This document shows positions 19,524 to 29,192 of a stretch of 64,000 bases of DNA, piece after piece. The DNA is from UBA4742 sp963773335 (GTDB lineage Bacteria; Actinomycetota; Acidimicrobiia; Acidimicrobiales; Acidimicrobilacustridaceae), in NCBI GenBank assembly GCA_963773335.1, contig CAVZAT010000007.1:434001-498000 (forward strand), written 5' to 3'. Every line of letters starts with the position of its first letter. The stretch's first letter is position 1. The translations under genes and the position numbers were made by a program. Under the pieces are notes generated by a model. That model was not told the origin of the DNA, did not search any database, and worked only from the letters and a program-made list of their open reading frames with translations.

Positions 19524-19529
19524 TAGCCT
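19524..19529 (+). promoter_or_regulatory. leaderless -10 box of metF
   Basis: TAGCCT, 6 nt, then ATG 19536. Confidence 0.6.
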
Positions 19530-19535
19530 TGTCGG

Positions 19536-20392
19536 ATGGCCAGGATCAGCGACCTGCTCGCCGCGGGCCGGACCTACTCGTTCGAGTTCTTCCCACCCAA
19601 GACCGACGACGCGGCCCGCAGCCTGGAGAAGACCATCGGTGAGCTGGCGCCATTGGGTCCGTCGTTCGTGTCGGTGACCTATGGGGCGGGCGGCTCGACC
19701 CGTGAACGCACCCGCGACATCGTCGTGCACATCCAGCGTGACGCCGGCATCACCGCCATGGCGCACCTGACCTGCATCGCCCACCTGCCCGAGGACCTGG
19801 TGTCGCTCCTGGACCAGTACCAGGAGGCCGGGATCGAGAACATCCTGGCCCTGGCCGGCGATCCGCCCCTGGGGGAGCCGCTCGACCGGTCCGGATTGCG
19901 GTACGCGACCGAGCTCATCGAGATCGTGCGGGCCACTGGCGACTTCTGCGTCGGGGTGGCGGCCCATCCCGAGCTGCACCCGCGCTCCGAGGGCGACCGG
20001 GGTCGCGACCGGTGACTTTCTGGCGGCCAAGCTGGAGATGGCCGATTTCGCCATCACCCAGTTCTTCTTCGAGGCCGAGCCGTACTCTGACCATGGTCGA
20101 CGAGCTGGCCGAGCGCGGCATGCACAAGCCCGTGCTGCCCGGGATCATGCCGGTGACCAATGCCCGCCAGGTGCAGCGCTTCGCCGAGCTGGCCGGGGCC
20201 GAGTTCCCGCCGGCGCTGGCCGCCCGGTTCGAGCAGGTGGCCGACGACCCCGCCGCCGTGCGAGCGCTCGGGGTCGAACTGGCCACCGACCTGTGCCGCG
20301 ACCTGCTGGAGGCGGGCGCACCCGGCCTGCACTTCTACACGCTGAACCGCTCCACCGCGACCCGCGAGATCTACGCCAACCTCGGGCTCTGA
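19536..20392 (+). CDS. metF: 5,10-methylenetetrahydrofolate reductase (two frame changes)
   Basis: FAD enzyme reducing methylene-THF to methyl-THF for methionine synthesis. N-terminus YSFEFFPPKTDD, SVTYGAGGSTRERT, AHLTCIAHLPEDL, NILALAGDPP and, after the breaks, MADFAITQFFFEAEPY, PGIMPVTNARQVQRFAEL and GAPGLHFYTLNRS. The frame moves +1 near 20014 (GACCGGTGAC) and +1 near 20087 (TACTCTGACC). Removing one base at each site gives about 285 aa, the usual size. Upstream folD makes its substrate. Confidence 0.92.
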
Positions 20393-20441
20393 TCGACTCG
20401 GGGCTGCGTCCGCGCACCATCGCGCCGGTTCGTGACCGCCG

Positions 20442-21137
20442 TCAGGGGGTGAACTGGGCCTGGATCACCGTGACCAGGCCGTCGGTGATCTCCACCCACA
20501 CATAGCGAGGGGTCTGGCTGTTCAGGATCGCCTGCGCGCTGGCCACGCCGGTGGTGGCCGCGGCGGGACCCCCGCTGAATCCGCCGCTGGCGTCGGTGGC
20601 CAGGGGCACCACTGCCACCTTGGTGGCGGCGGGCAGCGTCGTAGACCTTCGGGTTCTCGTTGCGCACGAAGTAGTCGTTGGGGACCGGTGAATCGGATCC
20701 GGTGGCGGTCTGGGCCGCCGCGCCCGAAACCAGCAGGCCAGGTCGAGCCCGATGGCGTCTGACGAGGCATCCACCGACTTGAGCACGCCGAACCAGATGC
20801 CGTCGGGCAGCTTGGCGCCCTCGGGTGGGGTGCAGCCCGACCCGTCGGGTGACGTGCTGTCGGTGCTGGTCGGGATCGAGATGGGAACCGATGGCGGGGT
20901 GGGCTGGGCCGCCGTGGTCGGCGCGCCAGATGTGGGGACGGTGGTGTCGTGGGCCGAGCCTGTCTTGGACGACGAGCTGCAAGCGGCTGTGACCAGCGCC
21001 AGGGCGAGCGCGAGGGTCAGCGCCAGCGCGGTGGCCGGGGCGGCCGCCCGGCGCGTTCCCCGAGAGGCCGGGACGGGGCGGATCGGGGGGCCAGCACGTC
21101 CCCATGCTGGCCCAATCGCGTGCTCGGTCGGCGCCAC
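20442..21137 (-). CDS. hypothetical lipoprotein (two compensating frame changes)
   Basis: About 231 aa. A hydrophobic segment ends in a lipobox (LALVTAACSSSS), followed by a Thr/Pro-rich linker. The C-terminal domain reads GIWFGVLKSVDASSDAIGLDLACW and ends ITDGLVTVIQAQFTP. Between about 20650 and 20735 the best reading is in another frame, giving SGAAAQTA then SPVPNDYFVRNENPKVY, before returning. The NDYFVRN-NP motif recurs in actinobacterial secreted proteins of unknown function. GTG start 21137; divergent from icd across a region with inverted repeats. Confidence 0.6.
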   Translation of the reverse strand: MAPTEHAIGPAWGRAGPPIRPVPASRGTRRAAAPATALALTLALALALVTAACSSSSKTGSAHDTTVPTSGAPTTAAQPTPPSVPISIPTSTDSTSPDGSGCTPPEGAKLPDGIWFGVLKSVDASSDAIGLDLACWFRARRPRPPPDPIHRSPTTTSCATRTRRSTTLPAATKVAVVPLATDASGGFSGGPAAATTGVASAQAILNSQTPRYVWVEITDGLVTVIQAQFTP

Positions 21138-21162
21138 GCGTCGGGGTGACCACCCCCCCTTC

Positions 21163-21209
21163 GGATACTGGGCATCGAAATGTGCGGTATCCGGTCACAA
21201 AGATGCCCA
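21163..21209. promoter_or_regulatory. two interleaved inverted repeats upstream of icd
   Basis: GGATAC (21163-21168) pairs with GTATCC (21187-21192), and TGGGCATC (21169-21176) pairs with GATGCCCA (21202-21209). They are in an AT-richer patch between the divergent lipoprotein gene and icd, 56 bp upstream of the icd -10 box. Operator-like; the regulator is unknown. Confidence 0.45.
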
Positions 21210-21264
21210 ATTTGCTTGGAGGGGGGATGACCGGGCGCACTTGTCTGGAACTTGTCTCATTCGA

Positions 21265-21270
21265 TACCAT
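21265..21270 (+). promoter_or_regulatory. leaderless -10 box of icd
   Basis: TACCAT, 6 nt, then ATG 21277; CTTGTC about 17-20 nt upstream could be a weak -35. Confidence 0.6.
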
Positions 21271-21276
21271 CGAGAC

Positions 21277-22474
<1,198 letters not shown>

Positions 22475-23447
22475 TCAGGAGAAGTACACGATGGTCACGA
22501 GCTCCTCGAGCACTTCGGGAGTGAGGGCGTCGACCACCTCGAGCGAGGCCAGGTTCTCGTGTACCTGCGAGACGCGGCTGGCCCCGGTGATGACCGTGGA
22601 CACGTTGGGATTCTTGGTGCACCAGGCGATGGACAGCTGGGCCAGCGAGCACCCGAGCCGGTCGGCGATCTCGCCGATCTTGCGGACCTTGGCGTTGCGC
22701 CGTTCGTCGGTCAACATGCCCTGCAGCCACTCATAGCCCGGGAGCGCGGCGCGACTGTCGGTGGGGACACCGTCGAGGTACTTGCCGGTCAACAGGCCCG
22801 AGGCCAGCGGGCTCCAGGTGGTGAGGCCCAGGCCGATGTCGTCGTAGAGCCGGGCGTATTCGTTCTGGACCTTCTCCTGTTCGAGCAGGTTGTACTGCGG
22901 CTGCTCCATCACCGGCTTGTGCAGGTGGTGGCGGTCGGCGATGTCCCAGGCGGCGCGGATGTCGGCCCCGCTCCACTCCGAGGTGCCCCAGTAGAGCGCC
23001 TTGCCCGACGACACGATGTCGGACATGGCCCACACCGTCTCCTCGATGGGGGTCTCGGGGTCGGGACGGTGGCAGAACAGCAGGTCGACGAAGTCGAGCC
23101 CGAGCCGCTCGAGCGACCCCTCGATGGCCTGGAGCAGGTACTTGCGGTTGAGCGTGTGGGCCATGTTGGGGGCGTCGTGGATGCCCATGTGGAGCTTGGT
23201 GGAGATGACGTAGGACCACCGTGGCCACCCCAGCCGGGCGATGGCCGCGCCCATGACCCGCTCCGACTCACCCGCGGCATAGGACTCGGCGTTGTCGAAG
23301 AAGTTCACGCCGGCGTCGCGGGCCGCGGTCGAGGCACTCGGCGGCCAGGTCGGTGTCCACCTGGTTGGCGAAGGTGACCCAGGAGCCGAACGACAACACG
23401 CTGACCTTGAGCCCGCTATGGCCCAGGCGTCGATATTCCATCTCCAT
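22475..23447 (-). CDS. aldo/keto reductase, potassium-channel-beta-like (frame change)
   Basis: About 323 aa NADPH-dependent aldo-keto reductase. N-terminus MEYRRLGHSGLKVSVLSFGSW, then after a frame change near 23330 FFDNAESYAAGESERVMG with the catalytic Tyr, VISTKLH with Lys, LLFCHRPDPETPIEET, YWGTSEWSGADI, PLASGLLTGKY and STVITGASRVSQVHENL. This set matches the YghZ/Kv-beta subgroup. The segment between ECLD and NFFDN should read like DAARDAGV, which the minus strand gives after one base is removed. ATG 23447 is preferred over the in-frame ATG two codons later. Confidence 0.85.
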
Positions 23448-23523
23448 GCTCCGGCTTCCCCCTTGCCCAGGTCGTGGGCCCCTCGCGGATGACCTCCGGC
23501 ACGCTACCGGGACGGACCCAAAT

Positions 23524-23583
23524 CCCCCGAAATCTGTGCACCCGTGGACCGTGGGGGTACCGAGGTGCACAGATTTTCGGGGG
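23524..23583. repeat. long hairpin, CGAAATCTGTGCACC family
   Basis: CCCCCGAAATCTGTGCACC (23524-23542) is the reverse complement of GGTGCACAGATTTTCGGGGG (23564-23583), except for one extra T. The loop is 21 nt. It lies between two divergent genes, so it is not a normal terminator site. Related cores occur at 16033 and 63395. Confidence 0.8.
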
Positions 23584-23646
23584 CTGCGGGAGCTGCGGGA
23601 GCTGCGGGAGCTGCGGGAGCTGCTGGAGCTGCTGGAGCTGCGGGAG
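23584..23646. repeat. 9-bp simple tandem repeat
   Basis: About seven copies of GGGAGCTGC, two of them with TGGAGCTGC, directly next to the hairpin. It translates as LRE/LLE repeats, but I find no gene start for it, so I treat it as non-coding. Confidence 0.8.
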
Positions 23647-23734
23647 CATCCCGGGAGACGACGGCTGGGCGATGGCGCAAATGGTGGGAGACGTGTCCTT
23701 GTGGCCAATGGCGGTCCAGCCTCACCATGAGAAA

Positions 23735-24409
23735 ATGATCGAGACAGCGCCCGAACCCCGCCCCACTCAGATCGCCATCGGCCTGTACCAGGGGTTCACC
23801 GCCCTTGACGCCATCGGCCCCTACCAGGTCTTCTCCAACATGCCCGGCATCGACGTGGTCATCTGCGCCGAGCGCACCGGCACGCTCTCCGACGACAACC
23901 GGCTCCTGCACTTCGAGATCGAGCACGACTTCTCCGACGTGCCCACCCCCGATGTGCTGCTGGTGCCGGGCGGGGTGATCACCCGCAAGCTGGCCCGCGA
24001 GCGGGCCCCGATCGTGGACTGGATCGCCCAGGCCCATCCCCACACCACCTGGACCACCTCGGTGTGCACCGGCGCCCTGCTGCTGGGAGCGGCCGGGCTG
24101 CTCGAGGGCCAGTCGGCCACCACCCACTGGTGTGCCTACGACGAGCTGCGCAAGTACGGGGCCGAGCCCACCGAGCAGCGGGTGGTGCAGACCGGCAAGG
24201 TCGTGACCGGGGCGGGGGTGTCGGCGGGCATCGACCTGGCCCTGACCCTGGCCGGCATCATGTGGGGCGACGACACGGCCCAGGCCCTGCAGCTGGCCAT
24301 CGAGTACGACCCCCAGCCGCCCTATGACGCCGGGGCCCCGTCCAAGGCCCGCCCCGAGCTCATCGAGTTGATCCGGGGTTCGGTGGCCCAACAGGAGGCG
24401 GCCTTGTGA
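23735..24409 (+). CDS. DJ-1/PfpI family protein, isonitrile hydratase-like
   Basis: 224 aa. QIAIGLYQGFTALDAIGPYQVF is the typical start of the cyclohexyl-isocyanide hydratase branch; the nucleophile elbow is TTSVCTGALLLGAAGLLEG with Cys, then ATTHWCAYDEL and GVSAGIDLALTLAG. Members hydrate isonitriles or act as glutamine-amidotransferase-like enzymes; the substrate is not determined. The frame is open upstream through simple repeats, and ATG 23672 is an alternative; I chose ATG 23735 because similarity starts there. An aldehyde dehydrogenase follows on the same strand. Confidence 0.82.
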   Translation: MIETAPEPRPTQIAIGLYQGFTALDAIGPYQVFSNMPGIDVVICAERTGTLSDDNRLLHFEIEHDFSDVPTPDVLLVPGGVITRKLARERAPIVDWIAQAHPHTTWTTSVCTGALLLGAAGLLEGQSATTHWCAYDELRKYGAEPTEQRVVQTGKVVTGAGVSAGIDLALTLAGIMWGDDTAQALQLAIEYDPQPPYDAGAPSKARPELIELIRGSVAQQEAAL

Positions 24410-24520
24410 CCGGCCGCCCGAAAGGCGCGTGCCGGGCCTGTGCCGGTAGCGTGGGCCCATCGCCAGATGGCGTGGGCCACACGGGCCCCCGCCGATCGTC
24501 CAGCTCCTCAGGGGGAAGCC

Positions 24521-25946
24521 GTGACCGACACCACCAAGCTCTACATCGACGGTGCCTGGGTGCCGTCCACCGGCACCGAGACCATCGACGTCGAGAACCC
24601 GTCGACCGAGGAGGTCATCGCCACCATCCCGGCGGGCACGGCGGAGGACGTCGACAAGGCGGTGGCCGCGGCCAAGGCCGCCTTCAAGACGTGGGGTCAG
24701 ACCTCCAAGGAGGAGCGGGGCAAGTACATCCAGGCGATCGCCGAGGGCCTGGCCGCCCGCAGCGAGGAGATCGCCCAGACCATCTCCGACGAGCTGGGCA
24801 TGCCCATCCTGTTCGCCAACATGATCCAGGCCGGCCTACCGGTCGGGAACTTCGCCGGCTACGTGCAGATCCTCGACGAGTTCCCCCTCGAGGAGCAGGT
24901 CGGCAACTCGCTGGTGGTGCGTGAGCCGGTCGGCGTGGTCGGCGCCATCACCCCCTGGAACTACCCGCTGCACCAGATCGTCAACAAGACAGCCCCGGCG
25001 CTCGCCGCCGGCAACTGCGTGGTGCTCAAGCCGTCGGAGGTCACGCCGCTCGATGCCTTCATCCTGGCCGAGGTCATCGACTCGGCCGGCTTGCCGGCCG
25101 GCGTGTTCAACCTGGTCACCGGTACCGGGCCGGTGGTGGGCGAGGCCATCGCCAGCACATCCCGACGTCGACATGGTGTCGTTCACCGGCTCGACCCGGG
25201 CCGGGAAGCGGGTCAGCGAGCTGGGGGCCCAGACGGTCAAGCGCGTCCACCTCGAGCTGGGCGGCAAGTCGGCCAACGTCATCCTCGACGACGCCGACCT
25301 CGATGCAGTGGTGCCGGGCGGGGTCACCTTCGGGTGCTTCCTGAACTCGGGCCAGACCTGTTCAGCGCTGACCCGCATGCTCGTGCCCCGGTCCAAGCAG
25401 GACGAGGTGGTGGCGATCGCCAAGGCCACCGCCGAGGGCCTGACCGTCGGTCCGGGCTCGAGCGACGCCAACCTCGGCCCGCTCGTGTCGGCCACCCAGC
25501 GCGACCGGGTGCGTGGCTACATCCAGAAGGGCATCGACGAGGGCGCGACGCTGGTCACCGGTGGCCCCGAGGCTCCCGAGGGCCTGGACAAGGGCTACTT
25601 CGTGAAGCCGACCATCTTCGCCGACGTGACCTCGGACATGACCATCGCCCAGGAGGAGATCTTCGGCCCGGTCCTGGTGATCATGCCGTATGACTCCGAG
25701 GACGAGGCCGTCGAGATCGCCAACTCCACCATCTACGGCCTGGCCGGCGGCGTGCAGTCCGCCGACCTCGAGCGGGCCAAGACCTTCGCCCGGCGCCTGC
25801 GCACCGGCCAGGTCGAGGTCAACGGGGGCGGCTTCAACATCCAGGCTCCGTTCGGGGGCTACAAGCAGTCCGGCAACGGTCGCGAGCTGGGCAAGTTCGG
25901 GCTCGAGGAGTTCACCGAGATCAAGAGCATGCAGCTGCCTGGCTGA
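24521..25946 (+). CDS. NAD(P)-dependent aldehyde dehydrogenase (frame change)
   Basis: Oxidises an aldehyde to its acid. N-terminus LYIDGAWVPSTG, ITPWNYPLHQIVNK (Asn), LKPSEVTPL, then VSFTGSTRAGKRV, the general base Glu in LELGGKSANVI, the nucleophile Cys in NSGQTCSALTRM, QEEIFGPVL and FGGYKQSGNGRELG. A +1 change near 25157 (GCCAGCACATCCC) splits it; repaired length about 475 aa. GTG 24521 follows a clear GGGGGAAG ribosome-binding site. Broad-specificity member; the aldehyde cannot be named. Confidence 0.92.
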
Positions 25947-26078
25947 GTCGGCCCGCCCGGATCCCGACGGCGCAGTCGGGGTGGGGATCGCACCAGAACT
26001 GGTCGGATCGGGGTCGCGCCCTTCGGCGCGACCCCGGTGACCTATCCTCGGGGGCTCGAACCTCGACGATCCCGACCG

Positions 26079-27491
26079 ATGAAGAGGACCATGGATCATC
26101 TGAGGCGCCGGGCCGGCACGACCGTCGCGGTGCTGGCTCTGGTGCTGGCGGCCGCCCAGTTCGGGTGGGTCACCCCGGCGCGGGCCGACACCGCGGTCAC
26201 CGTGCCGCCCACGACCACCACCACGGTCGCCCCGACGTCGACCACCGGCGATCCGGGCACCACCACCACGACGGGCGATGGCTCCACCACCACGACCGCA
26301 CCCGGTACCCCGGCCACCACTCCCCAAGGCACGCCGACCGTGACCATCCCGACGTTGGTGACGGGATCGGCACCCAGCGGTCCGCCGTTACCCGACCCCT
26401 CACCGCAGATCCGGTCGCTGCTGGGCCAGATCGGCGTGCTGGATGGCCAGAAGGGCATAACCATGGCCACCCAGACCCTGGCTGACGAGCAGGCCGGGCT
26501 CGACCAGGCCAACGTGGCCGCCGCCCAGGCTCGCCAGCAGGTGGCCGGGGCCAAGGCCCACCTGGCCTCGGCCCGATCGCAGCTCTCATCGGTGGCCACG
26601 CTGGCCTTCATGGGAGCCGGGGGCGGCGTCCTGTCGGCCCTGCTCAAGGGCGGTCCGGACTCGGGCACCATCGAACGCGAGATGGTGAACTCGACGATCG
26701 AGTACCACAGCCTGGCCGTGGACGCGGCGCGCAAGGCGTTGGCCCGGGCCCAGGCCGCCCTGGCTTCGGCCAACCGCCAGGTCAGCCTGAACACCGCGCA
26801 GGTGGCCGCCGGCCGCTCGGCTCTGGCCGCGGCCGACGCCACCCTCGCCGCGGCTCGGCGAGACCTCTCGGGCGGCGGCCACAGGGGCGGCACCTGGTCG
26901 CTGTCGATCGAAGGGGACAGCGCCTTCACCGGCACCGAGCTCTCGCAGTGGTTCATCGCCCAGGGACGCCAGGCCGAGGCGACCGTCCCCATCGACCAGC
27001 TGGCTGGCTTCTACATCTCGGAGGGTCAGGCCGAGGGCGTGCGAGGTGACATGGCCTTCGCCCAGGCCCTGGTCGAGACGGGTGGGTTCACGAACCCGGA
27101 CACCATCGGCCTCAACAACTTCGCCGGCATCGGTCACTGCGACAGCTGCGCCTCCGGGTTCGCCTTCAAGACGGCCCAGTTGGGCGTGCGCGGCCAGATC
27201 CAGCTGCTCAAGTCCTACGCCGAGAAGACACCCAAGTACGTCAACCCCATCGTCGACTCGAGGCTGGTGGGCCCGGCTGGCTGCTGCCAGACCTGGACCC
27301 AGCTGACCAAGACCTGGGCCAGCGACCCCAACTACGGCCCGAAGATCCTCGGTGTCTACCAGGGCATGTTGGAGTGGTTGTTGAAGGTGCGCGCCGCTGA
27401 GCCGGGGCCGCCGCCCGCCCTGGTCGTGTCCTCCAGCCTGGTGGCGTCGTCGACCACCAGCACGACCTCCACCACCGCCAGCCCGCACTGA
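26079..27491 (+). CDS. secreted glucosaminidase-type peptidoglycan hydrolase
   Basis: 470 aa. A signal peptide (TVAVLALVLAAAQFGW then ARADT) is followed by a Thr-rich linker (about 40-110), a coiled coil (about 135-175 and 215-255, with many AxxxLAxA heptads), and a C-terminal glucosaminidase/lysozyme-like domain: AEGVRGDMAFAQALVETGGF, with a likely catalytic Glu, NNFAGIG, and VRGQIQLLKSYAEK. Two Cys pairs (CDSCASG and GCCQTW) could form disulfides. Acts outside the membrane on the glycan strand. Ser/Thr-rich tail. ATG 26091 is an alternative start. The 3' end overlaps the convergent TrpF-like gene by 136 bp. Confidence 0.8.
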   Translation: MKRTMDHLRRRAGTTVAVLALVLAAAQFGWVTPARADTAVTVPPTTTTTVAPTSTTGDPGTTTTTGDGSTTTTAPGTPATTPQGTPTVTIPTLVTGSAPSGPPLPDPSPQIRSLLGQIGVLDGQKGITMATQTLADEQAGLDQANVAAAQARQQVAGAKAHLASARSQLSSVATLAFMGAGGGVLSALLKGGPDSGTIEREMVNSTIEYHSLAVDAARKALARAQAALASANRQVSLNTAQVAAGRSALAAADATLAAARRDLSGGGHRGGTWSLSIEGDSAFTGTELSQWFIAQGRQAEATVPIDQLAGFYISEGQAEGVRGDMAFAQALVETGGFTNPDTIGLNNFAGIGHCDSCASGFAFKTAQLGVRGQIQLLKSYAEKTPKYVNPIVDSRLVGPAGCCQTWTQLTKTWASDPNYGPKILGVYQGMLEWLLKVRAAEPGPPPALVVSSSLVASSTTSTTSTTASPH

Positions 27492-28210
27492 CGGGCGTCC
27501 CGCGCCGGTACCAGCGGGTCCCGGCCGGGTGCGGCTAGCAGGCGCGGAGCCGCGTTCACTGCCGACACGAAGGCGCGCAGCCTTCCGGCGTTGAGGTCGT
27601 CGAAGGTCCGCACCCCGCTGCACACGTCGACGCCGAAGGGGCGGACCCGGGTGATGGCCTCGGCCACGTTGTCGACGTTCAGGCCGCCGGCCAGGAAGAC
27701 GGGGATGGGCGACGCCTCCACCACCTGTCGGCTCAGCCGCCAGTCGTGGGTCCGCCCGGTGCCACCCAGCTCGGGCACGTCGGCATCGGGTCGCCCCGAG
27801 TCGAGCATCAGCGCGTCGACCGTGTTCGCCGCGGCCCGGGCCTGGTCGAGCACACCGGCATCGGTCACGTGCAGCACCTGCACCAGCTTGATCCCCAACA
27901 GCTGGCTTCGAATGGCCCGATGACCGGCCGGATCCACCCAGTCGACCAGTTGGACGGTGCTGGTGTTGGTGCGCCGGGCATGGTCGACGACCGCCTCGGG
28001 CGAGGTCTCGCGGGTGAGCAGGAAGGTGGCCACCGACGGAGGCACGGCCAGCGCGATCTCGGCGATCAGCTCGTCGGGGATGGGGCCGGGCCCGCTCGGC
28101 ATGTCGCTGACCAGCCCGATGGCGTCGGCTCCGAAGCGCACGGCGGTCATGGCTTCGTCCGTCGACGCGATGCAGCACACCTTCAGACGGATCCGTCCCG
28201 CGTCGACCAT
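27356..28210 (-). CDS. phosphoribosylanthranilate isomerase-like protein (TrpF fold)
   Basis: 284 aa (beta/alpha)8 barrel. RLKVCCIASTDEA matches the KxC active-site strand of TrpF (catalytic Cys), DALMLDSG supplies the Asp, and the phosphate loops FLAGGLNVDNVAEAI and PFGVDVCSGVRTF are typical. No other trp gene is nearby, so it may be the real TrpF or an orphan relative. The last 45 residues are unlike TrpF and overlap the 3' end of the secreted hydrolase gene; a missed frame change near the end is possible. Start ATG 28210 follows GGAGGG. Confidence 0.65.
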   Translation of the reverse strand: MVDAGRIRLKVCCIASTDEAMTAVRFGADAIGLVSDMPSGPGPIPDELIAEIALAVPPSVATFLLTRETSPEAVVDHARRTNTSTVQLVDWVDPAGHRAIRSQLLGIKLVQVLHVTDAGVLDQARAAANTVDALMLDSGRPDADVPELGGTGRTHDWRLSRQVVEASPIPVFLAGGLNVDNVAEAITRVRPFGVDVCSGVRTFDDLNAGRLRAFVSAVNAAPRLLAAPGRDPLVPARDARQCGLAVVEVVLVVDDATRLEDTTRAGGGPGSAARTFNNHSNMPW

Positions 28211-28279
28211 CCCTCCAGTCTGGCCAATGGCGGTGGGGGCCGCCGAGCGGACCCTGCTCCGCCCGGGTTCCGGGCTGGG

Positions 28280-29179
28280 TCAGGAGGCCCGGTCGGCGAT
28301 GGCGTCGGCCACCGCGATGGCGCGGCGGGCGTTGGCCACGTGCAGGTTCTCGATCATGCGCCCATCGACGGTGACCACACCCCGGCCCTCGGCCTCGGCC
28401 TGCTCGAAGGCCTCGATGATGCGCCGCGCCCGGGTCAGCTCGTCGGGGCTGGGGGCGAACACCCGGTTGCAGGTGTCGAGCTGGCCGGGATGGATGAGCG
28501 TCTTGCCGTCGAAGCCCAGTTGTCGTCCCTGCACGCACTCGGCCTCGAAGCCGGCCTCATCGGTGATGTCGTTGTAGACGCCGTCGAGGATGACCTTGCC
28601 GGCGTGACGGACCGCCAGCAGGCACATGGACAGGCCGAACAGCAGCGGCTGGCGGCCCGGGACCTGCTCGGCGTGCAGCTCCTTGGCCAGGTCGTTGGTG
28701 CCCATCACGAAGGCGGTCAGGCGCTCGGACGAGGTGGTGATCTCCTCGGCGTGGAGGATGGCCACCGGTGTCTCCAACATGGCCCAGATGGCGGTGCGGT
28801 CGTTGGCGTCGGCGGCCTCCAGGGCGGCCTCCACCGCGTGCACGTCGGCCGCCGAGTTGATCTTGGGGACCAGGATGGCATCGGGTTCGGCCGCCGCCGC
28901 CTCGGCCACGTCCATCGCGTGCCACTCGGTGTCGAGGCCGTTGACCCGGATGACGATCTCCCGGTTGCCGTAGCCGTCCGAGCAGGCGGCCGCACACACC
29001 CGTTGGCGGGCCTCCACCTTGGCGTCAGGCGCCACCGCGTCCTCCAGATCGAGGATCAGGGCGTCGGCGGGCAGGGTGCGAGCCTTCTCGAGCGCCCGCT
29101 GGTTGGCGCCCGGCATGTACAACACCGAGCGGCGCGGCCGGAGATGGTCAGTGGGCTGATCGGGCCGATGGGTGCTCAC
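28280..29179 (-). CDS. HpcH/HpaI aldolase/citrate lyase family protein (CitE-like)
   Basis: 299 aa. RRSVLYMPGANQRALEKA, ADALILDLEDAVAPDAK (metal-binding Asp/Glu), VIRVNGLDTEW with Arg, AMLETP (Glu), FVMGTNDLAKEL and DGKTLIHPGQL are CitE landmarks. Members cleave or form 3-hydroxyacyl-CoA esters such as malyl-CoA or citramalyl-CoA. GTG 29179 follows GGAGAA. It lies 13 bp after the malyl-CoA-lyase-like gene in one operon; both may act on glyoxylate- or C5-acid-derived CoA esters. Confidence 0.85.
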   Translation of the reverse strand: MSTHRPDQPTDHLRPRRSVLYMPGANQRALEKARTLPADALILDLEDAVAPDAKVEARQRVCAAACSDGYGNREIVIRVNGLDTEWHAMDVAEAAAAEPDAILVPKINSAADVHAVEAALEAADANDRTAIWAMLETPVAILHAEEITTSSERLTAFVMGTNDLAKELHAEQVPGRQPLLFGLSMCLLAVRHAGKVILDGVYNDITDEAGFEAECVQGRQLGFDGKTLIHPGQLDTCNRVFAPSPDELTRARRIIEAFEQAEAEGRGVVTVDGRMIENLHVANARRAIAVADAIADRAS

Positions 29180-29192
29180 GAGGCGTTCTCCT

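Noticed and set aside
23474..23734. N-terminal extension of the DJ-1 gene through LRE/LLE repeats
   Set aside because: The extension is simple repeat and hairpin DNA; family similarity begins at ATG 23735.
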